Positions 19,429 through 30,779 of a stretch of DNA of 64,000 nt are shown one piece after another; the first letter of the stretch is position 1; each line of letters opens with the position of its first letter. Location of the stretch: assembly GCA_038087015.1 (NCBI GenBank), contig JASBNA010000013.1:1-64000 (forward strand). Direction: 5' to 3'. The notes under the pieces are model-generated. The model did no database searches, was not told the origin of the DNA, and saw only the letters and a program-made list of their open reading frames with translations. The position numbers and the translations under genes are program-made. This stretch comes from Cerrena zonata (taxonomy: Eukaryota > Basidiomycota > Agaricomycetes > Polyporales > Cerrenaceae).

Positions 19429-20997
19429 ATGTCTAGCTTGATACCGGCAGTTTGGAGACTTTGGGAGTCCTTGGGCTCCTCGATTCTGTATTTCTCTTCA
19501 AGCAAGTCCAAGTCAAATCAACCTAGAGATTATTCCGGTAATCCATATAAACCTCCGATTCCAGTACCAACTTCCTCTGCTAATGATTACACTGGGTGTT
19601 TCCATCCGGCAAGTTTCAACTGTACTAATTCAAACATCAAGTTGCTCTTGCACTTGGCCGATCATACCGTTTATCAAAGAGGCATCAATTCTCTGGAGTT
19701 GAGTGAATGTAGTCCTCATGCGTTATACGGAACCGTTATATTGGTTGTTTTGAAACCAATTCATATTTCTTCGATTCAAGTGTGTTTGAAAGGGTTCAAA
19801 TTCGAGACGGTGTTGGAATTATCTTCCATTAAAACCGGAGCAAATTCTTACGCTGATGGTCAGAAAAAGATTCATTATAAGAAATTATTGGATGATTGTT
19901 CAATTTGGAAATTTAATGATTTAAATTTCCAAATTGGAATTTATACTTTCCCATTCCAATTTTTAATTGATCCTAATCTACCGCCCTCCATCTCTTCCAA
20001 TTATATCAATATTCATTATAATATTGAAGCTTTGATCAATTATCAAACTTCTTATTCAAGTCAAGTGTCAAAAGTCAAATCAATTATAAACATAGTCCGT
20101 TGTCTATCTGATATTTCAAATAATATCTTGAATGATCCTATCCTTGCTTCGGGGAATTGGAGAAATTTAATGATTTATCAATTTCAACTACAAAATAAAA
20201 TCGCTTTCCAAAATTGTTTATACAACGCCCTGATACTTATTCATAATATTGATGATTCTTTAATTTCTTTTCATGTCCATGCAGTTTCAATTTATCTAAT
20301 TCAAAGTTGTCAATTTGATAAGGTGGAATATAATGGATTAAGGCCAATCTCTAATGTCCCCTCTCATCTTTCAAAGCATTTCGAATATAATAAATTCTTA
20401 TTGTTGAAGAAATTAGTGTCTTTGAAAGATTTTGAAATTTTACCAAATGGCTCTTTCCAATATATTTGTAATTTCAAAATCCCCTCTTGTCAAACTCCTT
20501 TTGATGAATCTTTTAAAAATTTTAAAAAATGTATTTATCCAACCATTAATAATTCAAATAATGACGGGTTTACCACTTTTCATAACTTGAAAATCTGCTT
20601 GGAAGTTAGTGAATCTAAACAGCCAAGGCATCTACCTAAAAAGAGAACCTGGAGTGATTCTTCTATTGGCAAATCTTCTGATTTCGATGATATTTCTCCT
20701 TCTCAATCAACTTCCTTCCCCCAGTCAACTATTATCCCAGGTTATTCAACTTATCATCAAAGGAAAAATTCAGGCTCAAAATTTAAAAAAACTGAATTAT
20801 CCTTCACTGTTCCCATCTTCTTACTAACTTCCCAGTCTTGTCAGTCTTCTAAGAATCCGCCTCTTTACTCTCATATCTCTTCAGATGATTCATTTACCAA
20901 AATCCATGATGATTTGAATTCTTTAATCCCAAAAAATCAATTCAAATCTAAATACAATAATGGTATAATACCTCCAAATTACTCGAATCAACCTTGA
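19429..20997 (+). CDS. alpha-arrestin, Rsp5 adaptor candidate
   Basis: This is a predicted arrestin-related trafficking adaptor of 522 residues. Such proteins recruit the ubiquitin ligase Rsp5 to plasma-membrane transporters for endocytosis. The arrestin-N sheet is visible as LYGTVILVVLKPIHISSIQVCLKGFKFE. An arrestin-C part follows with FQIGIYTFPFQFLIDPNLPPS, a typical edge motif. Two PPxY motifs close to the C-terminus, PPLY (477-480) and PPNY (515-518), are the expected ligands for Rsp5 WW domains. The frame is open upstream without an ATG, so I start at 19429 (MSSLIPAVW). Which yeast ART it matches (Ldb19/Art1-like is possible) cannot be settled by eye. Confidence 0.8.
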   Translation: MSSLIPAVWRLWESLGSSILYFSSSKSKSNQPRDYSGNPYKPPIPVPTSSANDYTGCFHPASFNCTNSNIKLLLHLADHTVYQRGINSLELSECSPHALYGTVILVVLKPIHISSIQVCLKGFKFETVLELSSIKTGANSYADGQKKIHYKKLLDDCSIWKFNDLNFQIGIYTFPFQFLIDPNLPPSISSNYINIHYNIEALINYQTSYSSQVSKVKSIINIVRCLSDISNNILNDPILASGNWRNLMIYQFQLQNKIAFQNCLYNALILIHNIDDSLISFHVHAVSIYLIQSCQFDKVEYNGLRPISNVPSHLSKHFEYNKFLLLKKLVSLKDFEILPNGSFQYICNFKIPSCQTPFDESFKNFKKCIYPTINNSNNDGFTTFHNLKICLEVSESKQPRHLPKKRTWSDSSIGKSSDFDDISPSQSTSFPQSTIIPGYSTYHQRKNSGSKFKKTELSFTVPIFLLTSQSCQSSKNPPLYSHISSDDSFTKIHDDLNSLIPKNQFKSKYNNGIIPPNYSNQP

Positions 20998-21109
20998 TTA
21001 CATGATAGTTCTCATGTCTTATTTATTTGTTTATTTCAATTTTATAGAAGTTATTTATGCTACTTTTAATAATACATCATTTCTTTCACATTCTAATTTA
21101 CATAGTTGT

Positions 21110-22510
21110 TTAATCCAGATCATCACTATCTCCTTCATAATCAGGTAATAAATCGTCCAACATTTCCGGCTTCTTATTTGTATCATTAGAAGATCCATCA
21201 GATGAACTTTCGACTTTTTGTTTCTTAGTCGGCGGTTGTGACTCTTTTTCTAATTTAGGCGCTTCTTGCTCCGGTTTTGGTGGTAAGTTATTCATTGGTG
21301 GATTATGATGATGAGAATGGGATGTTATAGATGATGATGATGGTTTTTGTTTCTTTTCTTGATATCTTTTCTTCCATAATTGATTGATTTCAGGACATGA
21401 TTTAATGATTTCCTCTTCACTAACTCCATCTTGAATACTCTGTAAAATTTTTTGCACGACAGTAAAATGATTACCATTAGCTTTGTCATCTCTAAATCTA
21501 AGCATCTCCCAATAAGGTGGTTTATCAACTTTTTTCCTACATTCAACTATTCTACCCTGTAATGGCTCTTGTAATTCTTTTAATTGTTCCCACTCATCTT
21601 TTTCAAGATATAATTCTGCAAATTCATCATGCTCTTTACCCCCTTTCCATACTTTTAATTTGATTATATCAGGCCTGGAATCATAGTCAGTATATGAAGA
21701 ATCAGGATCCCGTTTATCTAGATCAGGGTCAACAAAAGTATTAAAGACAATTTCAAGCTTAAAATCAATGGTATTTTCATGAGCAGGCTTCCACTTAAAA
21801 AGAGTAGAATCAGTACCGAAAACATATGGAGTCTCTGCACAAGTGAAAATCAAACCATCAGACTCATGAAATAACTGATCTTTTTTAGATAAAACATCAT
21901 CTGCATGATAAGACACCGTCATTAGTTTAAAGCTTACTTTAAAAGGAAAATCTGGTGAATTGACAATTTCAGGATTCTTTTTTTTGAAGCTATCAAAAGG
22001 CTTCATTACATGTTCAGTTATATAACCTAGTCTGGTGGGTAATGGTCTATTTGTAATATCCTTACCATTTATACTCAATGAATCAAAAATCCAATACCTC
22101 AAAAAGGGTTCAGGTACATTTTTCGTTTCTAAAACCAATTCTCCATCCAATAAAGTTCCGTGATGGTATGTTTTACCCTTTTCTTCGTTAGACAATAGTG
22201 GGAAATGTATATTAGGAACATAATAATAATCATTCTCTCTTGTTATTAAGAATACACCTTCTCCACGTTCTGGGTCATTTATTATGAATAATAAACATCT
22301 TAAACCATCCGACTTTTCACAAACATAATAGTCTCGATTCTTTAAAACCTCCAAGTGATTCCTTTCAAAAGACACTGGTTGTGATCCGGGGAATGATGGG
22401 CTTTTCCTACTCAATAGGTCTGCAACCATTAGTTTTAAATATTCCAGTTCTTTTCCAACTAATTTGGTACCCGGTATCACAGGCATATCACGATTTGACA
22501 ACTGCAACAT
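21110..22510 (-). CDS. CEG1: mRNA capping enzyme guanylyltransferase subunit
   Basis: This nuclear enzyme (CGT1 in Candida) transfers GMP from GTP to the diphosphate end of nascent mRNA, working with the RNA triphosphatase Cet1 on the Pol II CTD. The covalent lysine lies in motif I, EKSDGLR (Lys66). Further nucleotidyltransferase motifs are visible: [21 protein letters not shown] and MLRFRDDK. The length of 466 residues matches the family. The C-terminal ~70 residues are Ser/Pro/Glu-rich and end acidic, as in S. cerevisiae Ceg1. The ATG at 22510 gives the usual N-terminus ([10 protein letters not shown]). It converges with the arrestin gene, the stop codons being 112 bases apart. Confidence 0.96.
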   Translation of the reverse strand: MLQLSNRDMPVIPGTKLVGKELEYLKLMVADLLSRKSPSFPGSQPVSFERNHLEVLKNRDYYVCEKSDGLRCLLFIINDPERGEGVFLITRENDYYYVPNIHFPLLSNEEKGKTYHHGTLLDGELVLETKNVPEPFLRYWIFDSLSINGKDITNRPLPTRLGYITEHVMKPFDSFKKKNPEIVNSPDFPFKVSFKLMTVSYHADDVLSKKDQLFHESDGLIFTCAETPYVFGTDSTLFKWKPAHENTIDFKLEIVFNTFVDPDLDKRDPDSSYTDYDSRPDIIKLKVWKGGKEHDEFAELYLEKDEWEQLKELQEPLQGRIVECRKKVDKPPYWEMLRFRDDKANGNHFTVVQKILQSIQDGVSEEEIIKSCPEINQLWKKRYQEKKQKPSSSSITSHSHHHNPPMNNLPPKPEQEAPKLEKESQPPTKKQKVESSSDGSSNDTNKKPEMLDDLLPDYEGDSDDLD

Positions 22511-22789
22511 TATTTATAAGCATTGACTAGACAAAAATAGTTCAATTGTGGTTAATTTGGTTCACAAAATGGTAGCTTAAGTATATTTTGACTAAGTCAA
22601 GGTCGTATATAAAAGAGCTTTGGCACTTTTTTTTTTCACTGTTGGTATTTTTTTTTTTCGTTCAAATATCGCGACATTTATACTTCGAATGTCGAAGGCC
22701 GGTTGCACGACATTTTTGACTGCAAAAGCCATTTACAATTGATAGATGATAGAAATACGTAATTCGTTAGATGCTCTTTATACAAAATA

Positions 22790-25700
22790 TTAGCTTAGTA
22801 TATCCCCAATAGAGATACGTGATCTATGGGGTTGAGGCTCGGGGTCTTTTCTGACAGGTTTTTGTTCCAATAAGCTCGATTTGAAGATGTCAGATACATG
22901 ATCGTTTTCACCTTGCAAGTGATAATTGTCAGCACTTAGAGGTTCATGAAGTATTTCCTGTAACTTTTGGGCCTCTGATTCAAAGCCATTCTCATCATCA
23001 TCATCGTCATTCTCCTGTTTATGATGACAAGTTTGGCATCGGAGCCAAACTCTGTCGGAGGTGTCTGTCAGATCTTCTTGAATTGGCCACCACATCGGCG
23101 ATGCAGTAGCATGACAGTCCACACAAGCCTTCTTCTCGGACTCCCTAGATTGGGCATGATCCAATAATGATATACCTTGTTTGGCAAGATTTTTGAGCTT
23201 TTCTTGCTCTGAAAAGGATCTGATCATACTGATGTAATTATGGGCCTTGAATTGAGGACCAGTCAATTTATTATTATTAGGATTATTTAAGCCCTTCACA
23301 ATATCTTCTATAAAGAGTTGTATCAATGGCTTTGTACCCTCTTTAGCGGAGCCAGTAATCCTTTTAGCTGCCTTTCTCATATGGTGTACGCCGGATGATA
23401 CTGCATCATGCTTGGGACACAGAAGTACTGGTTTCAATCTTCCGGTTTCCATTCCAATACTCACACTCAAGTTGTCCTTTCCAGAACCTGCTTGAGGAAT
23501 CAATCTAAAGCCTAACTTGTAATTTGGAGTATCTTGAGCACAAGTAACGTGATATTTTTCACTATTACCGGTTGAACTTTCACAAATATCACAAGAAATT
23601 AATGAGCCATTAGATGATTTGCAAATCCCACATCGGCACGTATAATTTTTCAAATAAATTTCGGAGACGCTTTCAATTCCCATTGAATTATGAGTATTCT
23701 CGATAATTGTTTTTTGATCCGTAATTTCTTCTTTGGTGAGCTTTCTCGTGGAAGATTGAGGATTCGAAATTCCTTTGAAAACCACCTGTTGGTGACTGAA
23801 AAGAGCGCATATAAAATGACACCATTTTCCAGAATCATGGATAGGGCGCAAGTAATCGGGCTTGACTAATGGAGATCCGAAGAAGGACAACTCATGATTC
23901 ATATCATTGGCAAGACATAGGGCAACAGTTATACGATGTGCTATGATGCGGGTTCAAATCATTCACGCAAGCATGGCACAACCATTCTTTAAGGGGAAGT
24001 TTGGCATTATTAGGGACACTAATACCAACACAAGATGCATGCACATTCACACCACAGTTAGAACAAATCAACATCTCTTGAATAGAGCTTTCCAAAGTAT
24101 CATAATCAAGACAGACACTGCAATTTCTCTCATCCGGGCTGAACGGATTTCTAATTTTGGCTTGTGAAGGGCATTGGTAAGGCTGAACTTGAGAATTGAT
24201 ATCAGTAAGAACTTTTGCTCTGTAATTAGATATTATTTCCTTTAAAGTGTCTTTATTCATAGTAGGAATGGACTTCTTGTCAATCTTATGCAAACTTGAA
24301 GGCAAATTCAAAACGTAGTCCTGGTTAAGCATTATATTTATCAAAGATGGTGAAGAATTCTGTGTTTTCTTTTGCTTTTTAGAGCTGGTAGACACATTAG
24401 AAGCCACTTTATCCTTTCTTTTGGTGTCCATTTTCTTAACATCTTTACCATTACCTGGATTATTCTCAGCTCTCTTTCGTTTCTTGGTCTCTTCACCTTT
24501 TCCTGAATCAGCCTCCTTCTTGACAGTAACTGTACTTTTTGGTTCTTGTTTCGTTTTCGTTGTTTCCTTTTTGATTTTAGGCTTAGAAGAGGTTGGTGAT
24601 TCTATTTTTGATTTAATTGAGTCTTTTGCAATCGGAGTACTTGATTTCTTTTTCCTTGCCACAGCTGATTCATCTTTCTTCACAGAAACACTCAGCTTTT
24701 TGGAATCTACTGGTTTCTGTTTCTTGGTGTCACTCTTGGTAGAATTTAAGGATGCCTTTCGTTTAATTGAGCCGGATATACTAGTGGTTATTTCTGGTAA
24801 TTCATACGAAAGGCCCTGCCCATCTTCTTCAGACTTTTGTAAGATCAATTCAGCATCATTTACTAGTTCAGCTTCTATTTTCTTTTTCCAACCACCTACA
24901 CTTTTCGTATTCTTTTTCTGAACTTCGTTTGGATCTTCCCAAACCACTGCATATCGTCTCCATAACTTAGCGCATCTAAAACATAAACCAAAGACGTCAT
25001 TATTTGCAAAAGATTCGTTTTCCTCTTTATCCTTACTTTTCTTCAATTTGGTATTAGTATCGTACCCAGTTATTTTGAACCACTGAGTTGATTGGTTTGT
25101 ATGACAATGCTTGCAGCAAAATATTTTCTTGGATTCGTACACTTTTTCAGTTTCATATGATGAATCATCATTTGGATCAGCGAGAGAATCAATGTTTGAA
25201 GCTTTGGTATCCTTTTTGGGATCCATCTTAGATTCTTCTTTGATTTGATTTTGTAATTTTTTATGCATTCTGCCTTCATAGTTTCCCCAAATCAATCTCC
25301 CGTTTTTAGTCTTTTTCCAAAGATAATAAAAACGGACAATCATAGAACATGGTTGAGATTTAACGTACTTAAAAGTTGGATACAACTCACTACCATTCTT
25401 CTTGACTCCTGCCTCGAATTTTTTCACTTCTTCTTTAGTAAATGTGGGTTCTTTCAAAATTTCTCTAGTGAGTTTTAATGATTGCGATAATGCTTTCTCT
25501 ATATTACCATTGTTGTCCATGTAATACTTCAAAATAGCGTCAACAAAGTTCGGCGATGTAGGCAAAATATCAAGTTTTTCAGCAATTGGAGAGCATTGGT
25601 CAATGTATGAATCCAATTTCTTGAAATCGTCTTCCTCATCTTCTTTAGATGGTGCCCACAATAGCTTGGCAGTAATACCTTCACCATCATCAACTCCTCT

Positions 25701-27523
25701 TTCTATATAACCTTTAGGTCTCGGTTGCAACCATTGAGGAAATTCTTTTGGTGGAATGTCTTTATATTCTTTGGGAATATGAAGTTTAACAATCTCTTCT
25801 TCTTCTTCATTTTTCTTTTTTTTAGACATTTTCTTTTTGGGACCTGGGCCATTAGAAGGCTTGTCCACATCATAATAAACAATTGGATGATCATAAAATT
25901 CAGGAATATTAGTTGCTTGATGCTTGGCACCTAAACGGGTGGAGGCTCTTGGGTAAGGGGATCTATCTTCAAGATCTACACCATCTTCAAGTCTTGCATG
26001 CATACCCAAATATCTCATATTCCATTCTTCCTTCAATCTTCTTTCTTCTAAAGACAAATTCGAGTCTTTTTCTAGAAAATCTATAGCCACAGTCTCATAT
26101 TTGGGTAAAACTGTTTCGACACTTTCATCATCATTACCTGATTCGTTATTTGGAGTTTTGTTTTTATTTTGATCATCAATATTGCTTTCCTGGGAAGACT
26201 CAATTGGTAAACCTTCAGAATTCAAAGCACTTAATTCAACAGACAATTCACGTTCATTAGAAGATTTATTATCGTGGGATAACATGAGCATCCTTTTACT
26301 CTGATATTCGATTTCATGCTTCTTATTACAAGGTGCACATGACCAACTAAAACCTCTGCTAGGCTTTTTCAATAAAGGAGGATCAAGACATAACATATGA
26401 TAAAACTTATGACAGGACGCACACGTCACCGATTCTTGAGAGGCACACCATTGACCACATTTTTCACAATTACACGGCGAAGTAGCCGCTAGACTATTGA
26501 TGAAAGATTTAGTACGAGGGCCTTCCATGAATATGAATTCGAATCTTTTATGCAAAGCAATCAAGAAATTTTTACTGTTGTTGACTTCATTTTCAACATA
26601 TTCCAATAAACTTGCAGTAGGGAGTATATCATAGAACTTGATCATGTACCTATCAAATAGTTTATTGAAATAAAAACAGTTAGGTTGCTGACAATAAATT
26701 TCCAATGCAGATGTGCTAGAAGAAGGGGGTGTCGAGTTTTTCTTTGGTGCTCTTGATGAGGTAGTTGGCTGATTATTTGCAGCAGCGAATTCATCTTCAA
26801 TGTCCTGTTTATGTTTTACTGATACCAAACCACGGAAACTTGACATGGGACAAGTGTCTGTGTGCATTGAAGCATATAAAAGTCTCGAGTCAGAAGTACT
26901 CTTAGAAATATCTCTTGGTCTATAAAACCATTGAATCTGAAATTGATACTTTGAAGCATCATCTATTCCTTCATTCAAGTCATCAGTTGGGTAAGAAGGG
27001 CTTTCACTCAGGTGTTGATTATTTTTCAGTTTGAAGCCCATTATTCTTCCTATATAATAGGGTTCCCCTGGTGGCTCACTAATCATATATATATAGTCAC
27101 CTTTATTTAAAGTAAATAGCTCTTTTGATTTTCTCCTCTTGGATGTAGTAGAAGATGCATTCGATAGAGTTGAAATAGCTTCTTGATTAGGACATACTAG
27201 TGTTTGAAACTTCAAGTCGATGTAAGCATCCTCTAAATTTAGTTTATGAGAGAAATAATCTTGGATAGAAGGAGATGGTTGCCAATTGTAAGGAATAGCA
27301 GGTTTGATCGAAGATTTTGAGGAAATATCAGAGGTTTTCTTCAGCGAAACAGAGGGTTGTTTTCTTTTATCAACGGGTTTACTGGAACTATCGTCACTCG
27401 ATATACTATTAGATTTCTCGATTGAGCGGAACGTGTTGGACGTTCCTCAAAGATGGACCCATCAAAGGAGTCATTATAAGTTTTGTTTATGGTAGCTTTA
27501 CGCTTAGGTCTGGCTTGAGACAT
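22790..27523 (-). CDS. SNT2: chromatin regulator Snt2, with two frame interruptions
   Basis: Snt2 is a multi-PHD chromatin protein that works with Ecm5 and Rpd3 in stress-responsive gene control and is a candidate histone ubiquitin ligase. The segments in order are: an N-terminal KRKATINKTYNDSFDG; a BAH domain; a first PHD (CNCEKCGQWC); an ELM2-like region and SANT domain (FTKEEVKKFEAGVKKNG); a GATA-like CKHC finger; a Lys-rich linker; a second PHD (CSVCLDYD); an extended PHD (WCHFICALFS); and a final GATA-like finger (CVDCHATASPMWW). These lie in three blocks. Block 1 (27523 to about 27416) joins block 2 if one A is added at 27414-27416. Block 2 joins block 3 at 23920-23922 if one base of GGG (+ strand) is removed. 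The joined length of about 1577 residues is normal for the family. Both slips are in short homopolymers, so consensus error is likely. Confidence 0.85.
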
Positions 27524-27982
27524 GCGAGACTGTGTTGATGATTTTGGTATTTGATATATAAAAGAATTGTTGTAATTGGCCCCAACCGAGTTTTCCTTAT
27601 ACGTTTAATTTTTTTTTTTTTAAGCAAAGATGTGAATAACTTTTGCGAAAAGACAAGCAACTAATAACCACAAGAGGTTTCTAAGAGAGTATAATCGGCC
27701 GATAACAGATTCCTGGTAAGGAGAAGGAGCAATTAAGAAGTAAATGTGATTGAAAAATTGAAAGAAAAAAATGAATTTTTTGTTTTGTCTCTTTTACAAA
27801 AAATTTTTTTTTCTTTTAAAAGAAGAAACCCGTTTCTTATGTTCGTATCGTTATTCTACGTTATTGGTTATAAGACGGGAAAGAGTTGGGAGATATAGGC
27901 TACAGGTAAGGGGTGGAGGAATATTTTTTCTTTATTTTCTATTGTACAAAGGGACATAATACATTAAAAGGATGAAGAAATA
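27524..27982. other. SNT2 promoter / LEA1 3' flank
   Basis: This 459-base spacer lies between the SNT2 start and the LEA1 stop. It has T- and A-rich runs (27608-27622, 27806-27816) and no gene. Short frames here are driven by the homopolymers. Confidence 0.55.
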
Positions 27983-28687
27983 TCAAATATAACCATTTTT
28001 TAGGGCCGATTCGATTCTTTCGATTTCGTCGATACTGTCAGCGGACTCTAAATCGTGTAGGAGTTTAATTCTATCATCCTCGGTCAATTTCTTTACGGTA
28101 CTATCCAATTGTCTTTCTTCTTTTGAGGTAATGAGCAGGTTATTGGATGCAATTCCCAATAGCGACTTGGCCAAGCTAGTTGGATGGGTAAAGGAGTCTC
28201 CGAATAAGTCAGCAACTTGTTTTCTTTCTCGGAGCTTGACTTTAGCAAAATCTAAAACTTTTAGCGATGGTAATAACCAAATAACAAACAATCGATAATG
28301 CTCATGACTAGTGATTGGATTATTGAGCAATGCTAGATTATCGAGGCTTTTCAAGTTTTGCAAATGCTTAATGTCAGCAAAAGATTGCACATTATTATTA
28401 ATGAGCGAAATGGATGACAAGTTGACCAAATCATTCGAACCAAACGAATTGATCACCGTTATATTATTATTGGCTAGTAGCAACGTTCCAAGTTTTTTGA
28501 AAGATGGCGGGATATTACCCAATTCAATCAAGTCATTATTAGTAAAGTCAATTACTTCAAACTTATCATTAGTTATCCCTAAATTCTCTAAATACGGTAT
28601 TTTCAAATTACGTAACTGTATGGTAAGCTGTCCTTCTGGATTGATTATAGTTGGTGCATCCTGGATAACCTGAGCCGTGAGTCTCAT
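27983..28687 (-). CDS. LEA1: U2 snRNP protein Lea1 (U2A')
   Basis: Lea1 is the leucine-rich-repeat protein that, with Msl1 (U2B''), binds stem-loop IV of U2 snRNA and is needed for stable U2 joining the spliceosome. The 234-residue protein starts MRLTAQVIQDAP, matching the family. It carries about five LRRs (for example DFTNNDLIELGNIP, TLLLANNNITVI, LALLNNPIT) with the U2A'-type cap VIWLLPSLKVLDF. The C-terminal SIDEIERIESALKNGYI resembles the S. cerevisiae end. The frame extends upstream to 28738 without an ATG, so the start at 28687 is preferred. An ACACCCGTACC Rap1-like site lies 146 bases upstream. Confidence 0.93.
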   Translation of the reverse strand: MRLTAQVIQDAPTIINPEGQLTIQLRNLKIPYLENLGITNDKFEVIDFTNNDLIELGNIPPSFKKLGTLLLANNNITVINSFGSNDLVNLSSISLINNNVQSFADIKHLQNLKSLDNLALLNNPITSHEHYRLFVIWLLPSLKVLDFAKVKLRERKQVADLFGDSFTHPTSLAKSLLGIASNNLLITSKEERQLDSTVKKLTEDDRIKLLHDLESADSIDEIERIESALKNGYI

Positions 28688-29190
28688 CTTTGTCTTGTCG
28701 GTTGAATAGCACTTAGAGCTACCTTCAGTCGTAAACAATCACTATTATTCTCTGTCCAAACACTAAAGACTCAACTACTAAGCTGTTCATCGAGAGATGC
28801 CTTTAATTTTTTGTCAATACCAGTCAATCAATACACCCGTACCCCCTTTTTTTTTCAACCATCAATTCCGGGTTGCAAGACATCCGTAACGACCTCCGTA
28901 TCAACAGTTAGGTACCCTACGACTAGATAAAGACAGTTCGGCTACCTTAGGTATGTCCAGACGTCGATTAGTGCCTTGTTTCAGCCATCTCTGGGCTAGA
29001 AAGACCAGTTATGTCAGTGTACGTTAGCTGTTAGCGAGTTTCTTGTGGTTGGAAAGGAGAAGGTACGGGGGTGGTTCTTCCTTTTTGGGTAGCCGTACAT
29101 TTACCAACCCACCAACAGATACATAAGAACGGGTATATAAAGGTGGAAACCACATTGGAGACGAATAGCAGGCAAGCCAGTAAAGAAAAG
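28688..29190. other. divergent LEA1-LYC1 promoter region
   Basis: This 503-base divergent promoter contains ACACCCGTACC at 28833-28843, a T-run next to it, and a reverse GTACGGGGGTGG near 29064 that resembles the same motif. A TATATAAA-like sequence lies near 29133. No gene is seen. Confidence 0.6.
28833..28843 (+). promoter_or_regulatory. Rap1/RPG-like site
   Basis: ACACCCGTACC lies in the LEA1-LYC1 divergent promoter, identical to the first copy upstream of SYP1. Confidence 0.5.
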
Positions 29191-30447
29191 ATGCCATCGA
29201 CCACTAAAATTAACCCAAACGAGTATACGTTGCGGTTGTTGACCAACGAGGATCATGTTCAATTCACCAGGTATCAGAATGCCGATACTTGGAAAGGAAG
29301 ACTCTCTAAAGAGAAGTATATGATGCGTGAGGCCACCTTGCTGAAAAGTAAGATAGCATCTTCCAATGACAATAAGTTGTATGTTTTTGCATTACATCAT
29401 AACGATGAAGATGAAAAATTTTTTTGTTCGGTTGAATTATTGGTTAGAGAATCGTGGAGATTTGAAGTTGAAGATGGTGAAGCTGTACGTCGTAGCATCA
29501 AGAGTGGATGTATTGGGGGTGTTTATACTTATCCTGAGTATAGGGGTAAAGGATATGCTAGTATAATGATTGACCGATTAGTTGAAATTGCAAAAGAAGA
29601 ATACATTGGACAAGATGGATTCATATTCTTGTATTCGGAAGTCGGGGAATACTATTCTCGTTTTGGGTTTAAATCTTTAGAAGTACCTATTACTCATGTA
29701 CCGTTACAGATTGAGGACTCGGTCAATGATAAATTTGAAAAATTGGTTGAATCAAATCCTTATAAAGTTGAACTAGTTAACTATCATGAATTCGAGCCAA
29801 TTTTTAAGAAATTCAATTCAGCTTGTTACGCTAAGTTCTTGAGTGAAACTAAAAAGGACGGCAAGCCTAGGGTTTCAATTGATCCTTCCAGTGATTACAT
29901 AGATTGGTTTCATCTCAGAGCCAAATATCTCAGTCACCATATTTATTATGATGAAGTTCCGTTGATTGACTATCAAAATGAGTCTTATGATTCAATTATT
30001 AAAAACTATGAAAAAATCGAACCAAGCAAATTTGGTATTGAAATCACTAACAATGGTGAGATAGTTGGTTTTATTGTATGGAGTTATGAATTTCAAGTTA
30101 ATGATGATACCAATAAAGATGAAAATTATATAACTATCATTCAAACTTATGTTAATGAAAATTACAATTATAATGATACTTTATTGAATTTGATTGAGTT
30201 AACGAAAAGCTACTTAGAGAAGCAAGACTTGTTTAAAGATTTCAAAAATGAATTAATCAAACTAGTTATATGGGAGTCAGAATTGAATGATTCCCTTATT
30301 GAAAAGTTAAATCATCGTTATAATAGTAAACTGGGAATTGAAAATGGTTCAAGAAGTGCCATATTAATTTATAATGGGGAAGATCAAAACTCCCTTATCA
30401 ATGGAGACTTAATTTGGGAATTAAACAATAAGCTCCCTTGGTTTTAA
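29191..30447 (+). CDS. GNAT acetyltransferase, Lyc1-like
   Basis: This is a 418-residue acetyl-CoA-dependent acetyltransferase resembling fungal Lyc1. Lyc1 acetylates free lysine at N6 in yeasts that use lysine as a nitrogen or carbon source. GNAT motif A is clear: GGVYTYPEYRGKGYAS (pyrophosphate-binding RGKGYA). It is followed by FIFLYSEVGEYYSRFGF, the motif B tyrosine loop. The C-terminal half is a second GNAT-like lobe, as in the Eis/Lyc1 architecture. The frame is open before 29191 without an ATG; the start MPSTTKINPNEY has an A-rich context. Its stop overlaps the stop of the convergent glutaredoxin gene. GNAT membership is seen; the lysine substrate is inferred. Confidence 0.8.
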   Translation: MPSTTKINPNEYTLRLLTNEDHVQFTRYQNADTWKGRLSKEKYMMREATLLKSKIASSNDNKLYVFALHHNDEDEKFFCSVELLVRESWRFEVEDGEAVRRSIKSGCIGGVYTYPEYRGKGYASIMIDRLVEIAKEEYIGQDGFIFLYSEVGEYYSRFGFKSLEVPITHVPLQIEDSVNDKFEKLVESNPYKVELVNYHEFEPIFKKFNSACYAKFLSETKKDGKPRVSIDPSSDYIDWFHLRAKYLSHHIYYDEVPLIDYQNESYDSIIKNYEKIEPSKFGIEITNNGEIVGFIVWSYEFQVNDDTNKDENYITIIQTYVNENYNYNDTLLNLIELTKSYLEKQDLFKDFKNELIKLVIWESELNDSLIEKLNHRYNSKLGIENGSRSAILIYNGEDQNSLINGDLIWELNNKLPWF

Positions 30448-30779
30448 TTAATTAATTTATATAATTCACCCGATTTCTTCAAATTTTGTAAATCACTATT
30501 TCCCCCAATATGCTCCTTGTTAATGAATATATTTGGAACAGTTCTCTGTCCAGTCAATTCTTGTAAGCCTCTTTGTATGAACCCCCCATCCGGGATCTGA
30601 TCTAACTCAATAATAACTGGATTAAACTTGTTAAAAGTTTCCTTGGTTTGAGTGCAATATGGACAATACGATTTTGAAAAAACCACAATTGGACTTTTTT
30701 CAACGGTTTGTCTTATTTCAGTCTTGATACTCTCAGGCACCGGCTCCTGCTGGAAAAATTTAGTAATGAATTCAAACAT
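30444..30779 (-). CDS. dithiol glutaredoxin
   Basis: This 111-residue class I glutaredoxin uses glutathione to reduce disulfides and mixed disulfides in the cytosol. The active site CPYC is at residues 39-42. The cis-Pro segment TVPNIFI and the glutathione-binding GGNSDL motif are all present. The length is standard for Grx1/Grx2. The N-terminus has no clear organelle signal. The ATG at 30779 is the only reasonable start. A TCACCCGTACATC Rap1-like site lies about 80 bases upstream. The TAA codons of this gene and LYC1 overlap, giving fully overlapping convergent ends. Confidence 0.93.
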   Translation of the reverse strand: MFEFITKFFQQEPVPESIKTEIRQTVEKSPIVVFSKSYCPYCTQTKETFNKFNPVIIELDQIPDGGFIQRGLQELTGQRTVPNIFINKEHIGGNSDLQNLKKSGELYKLIN

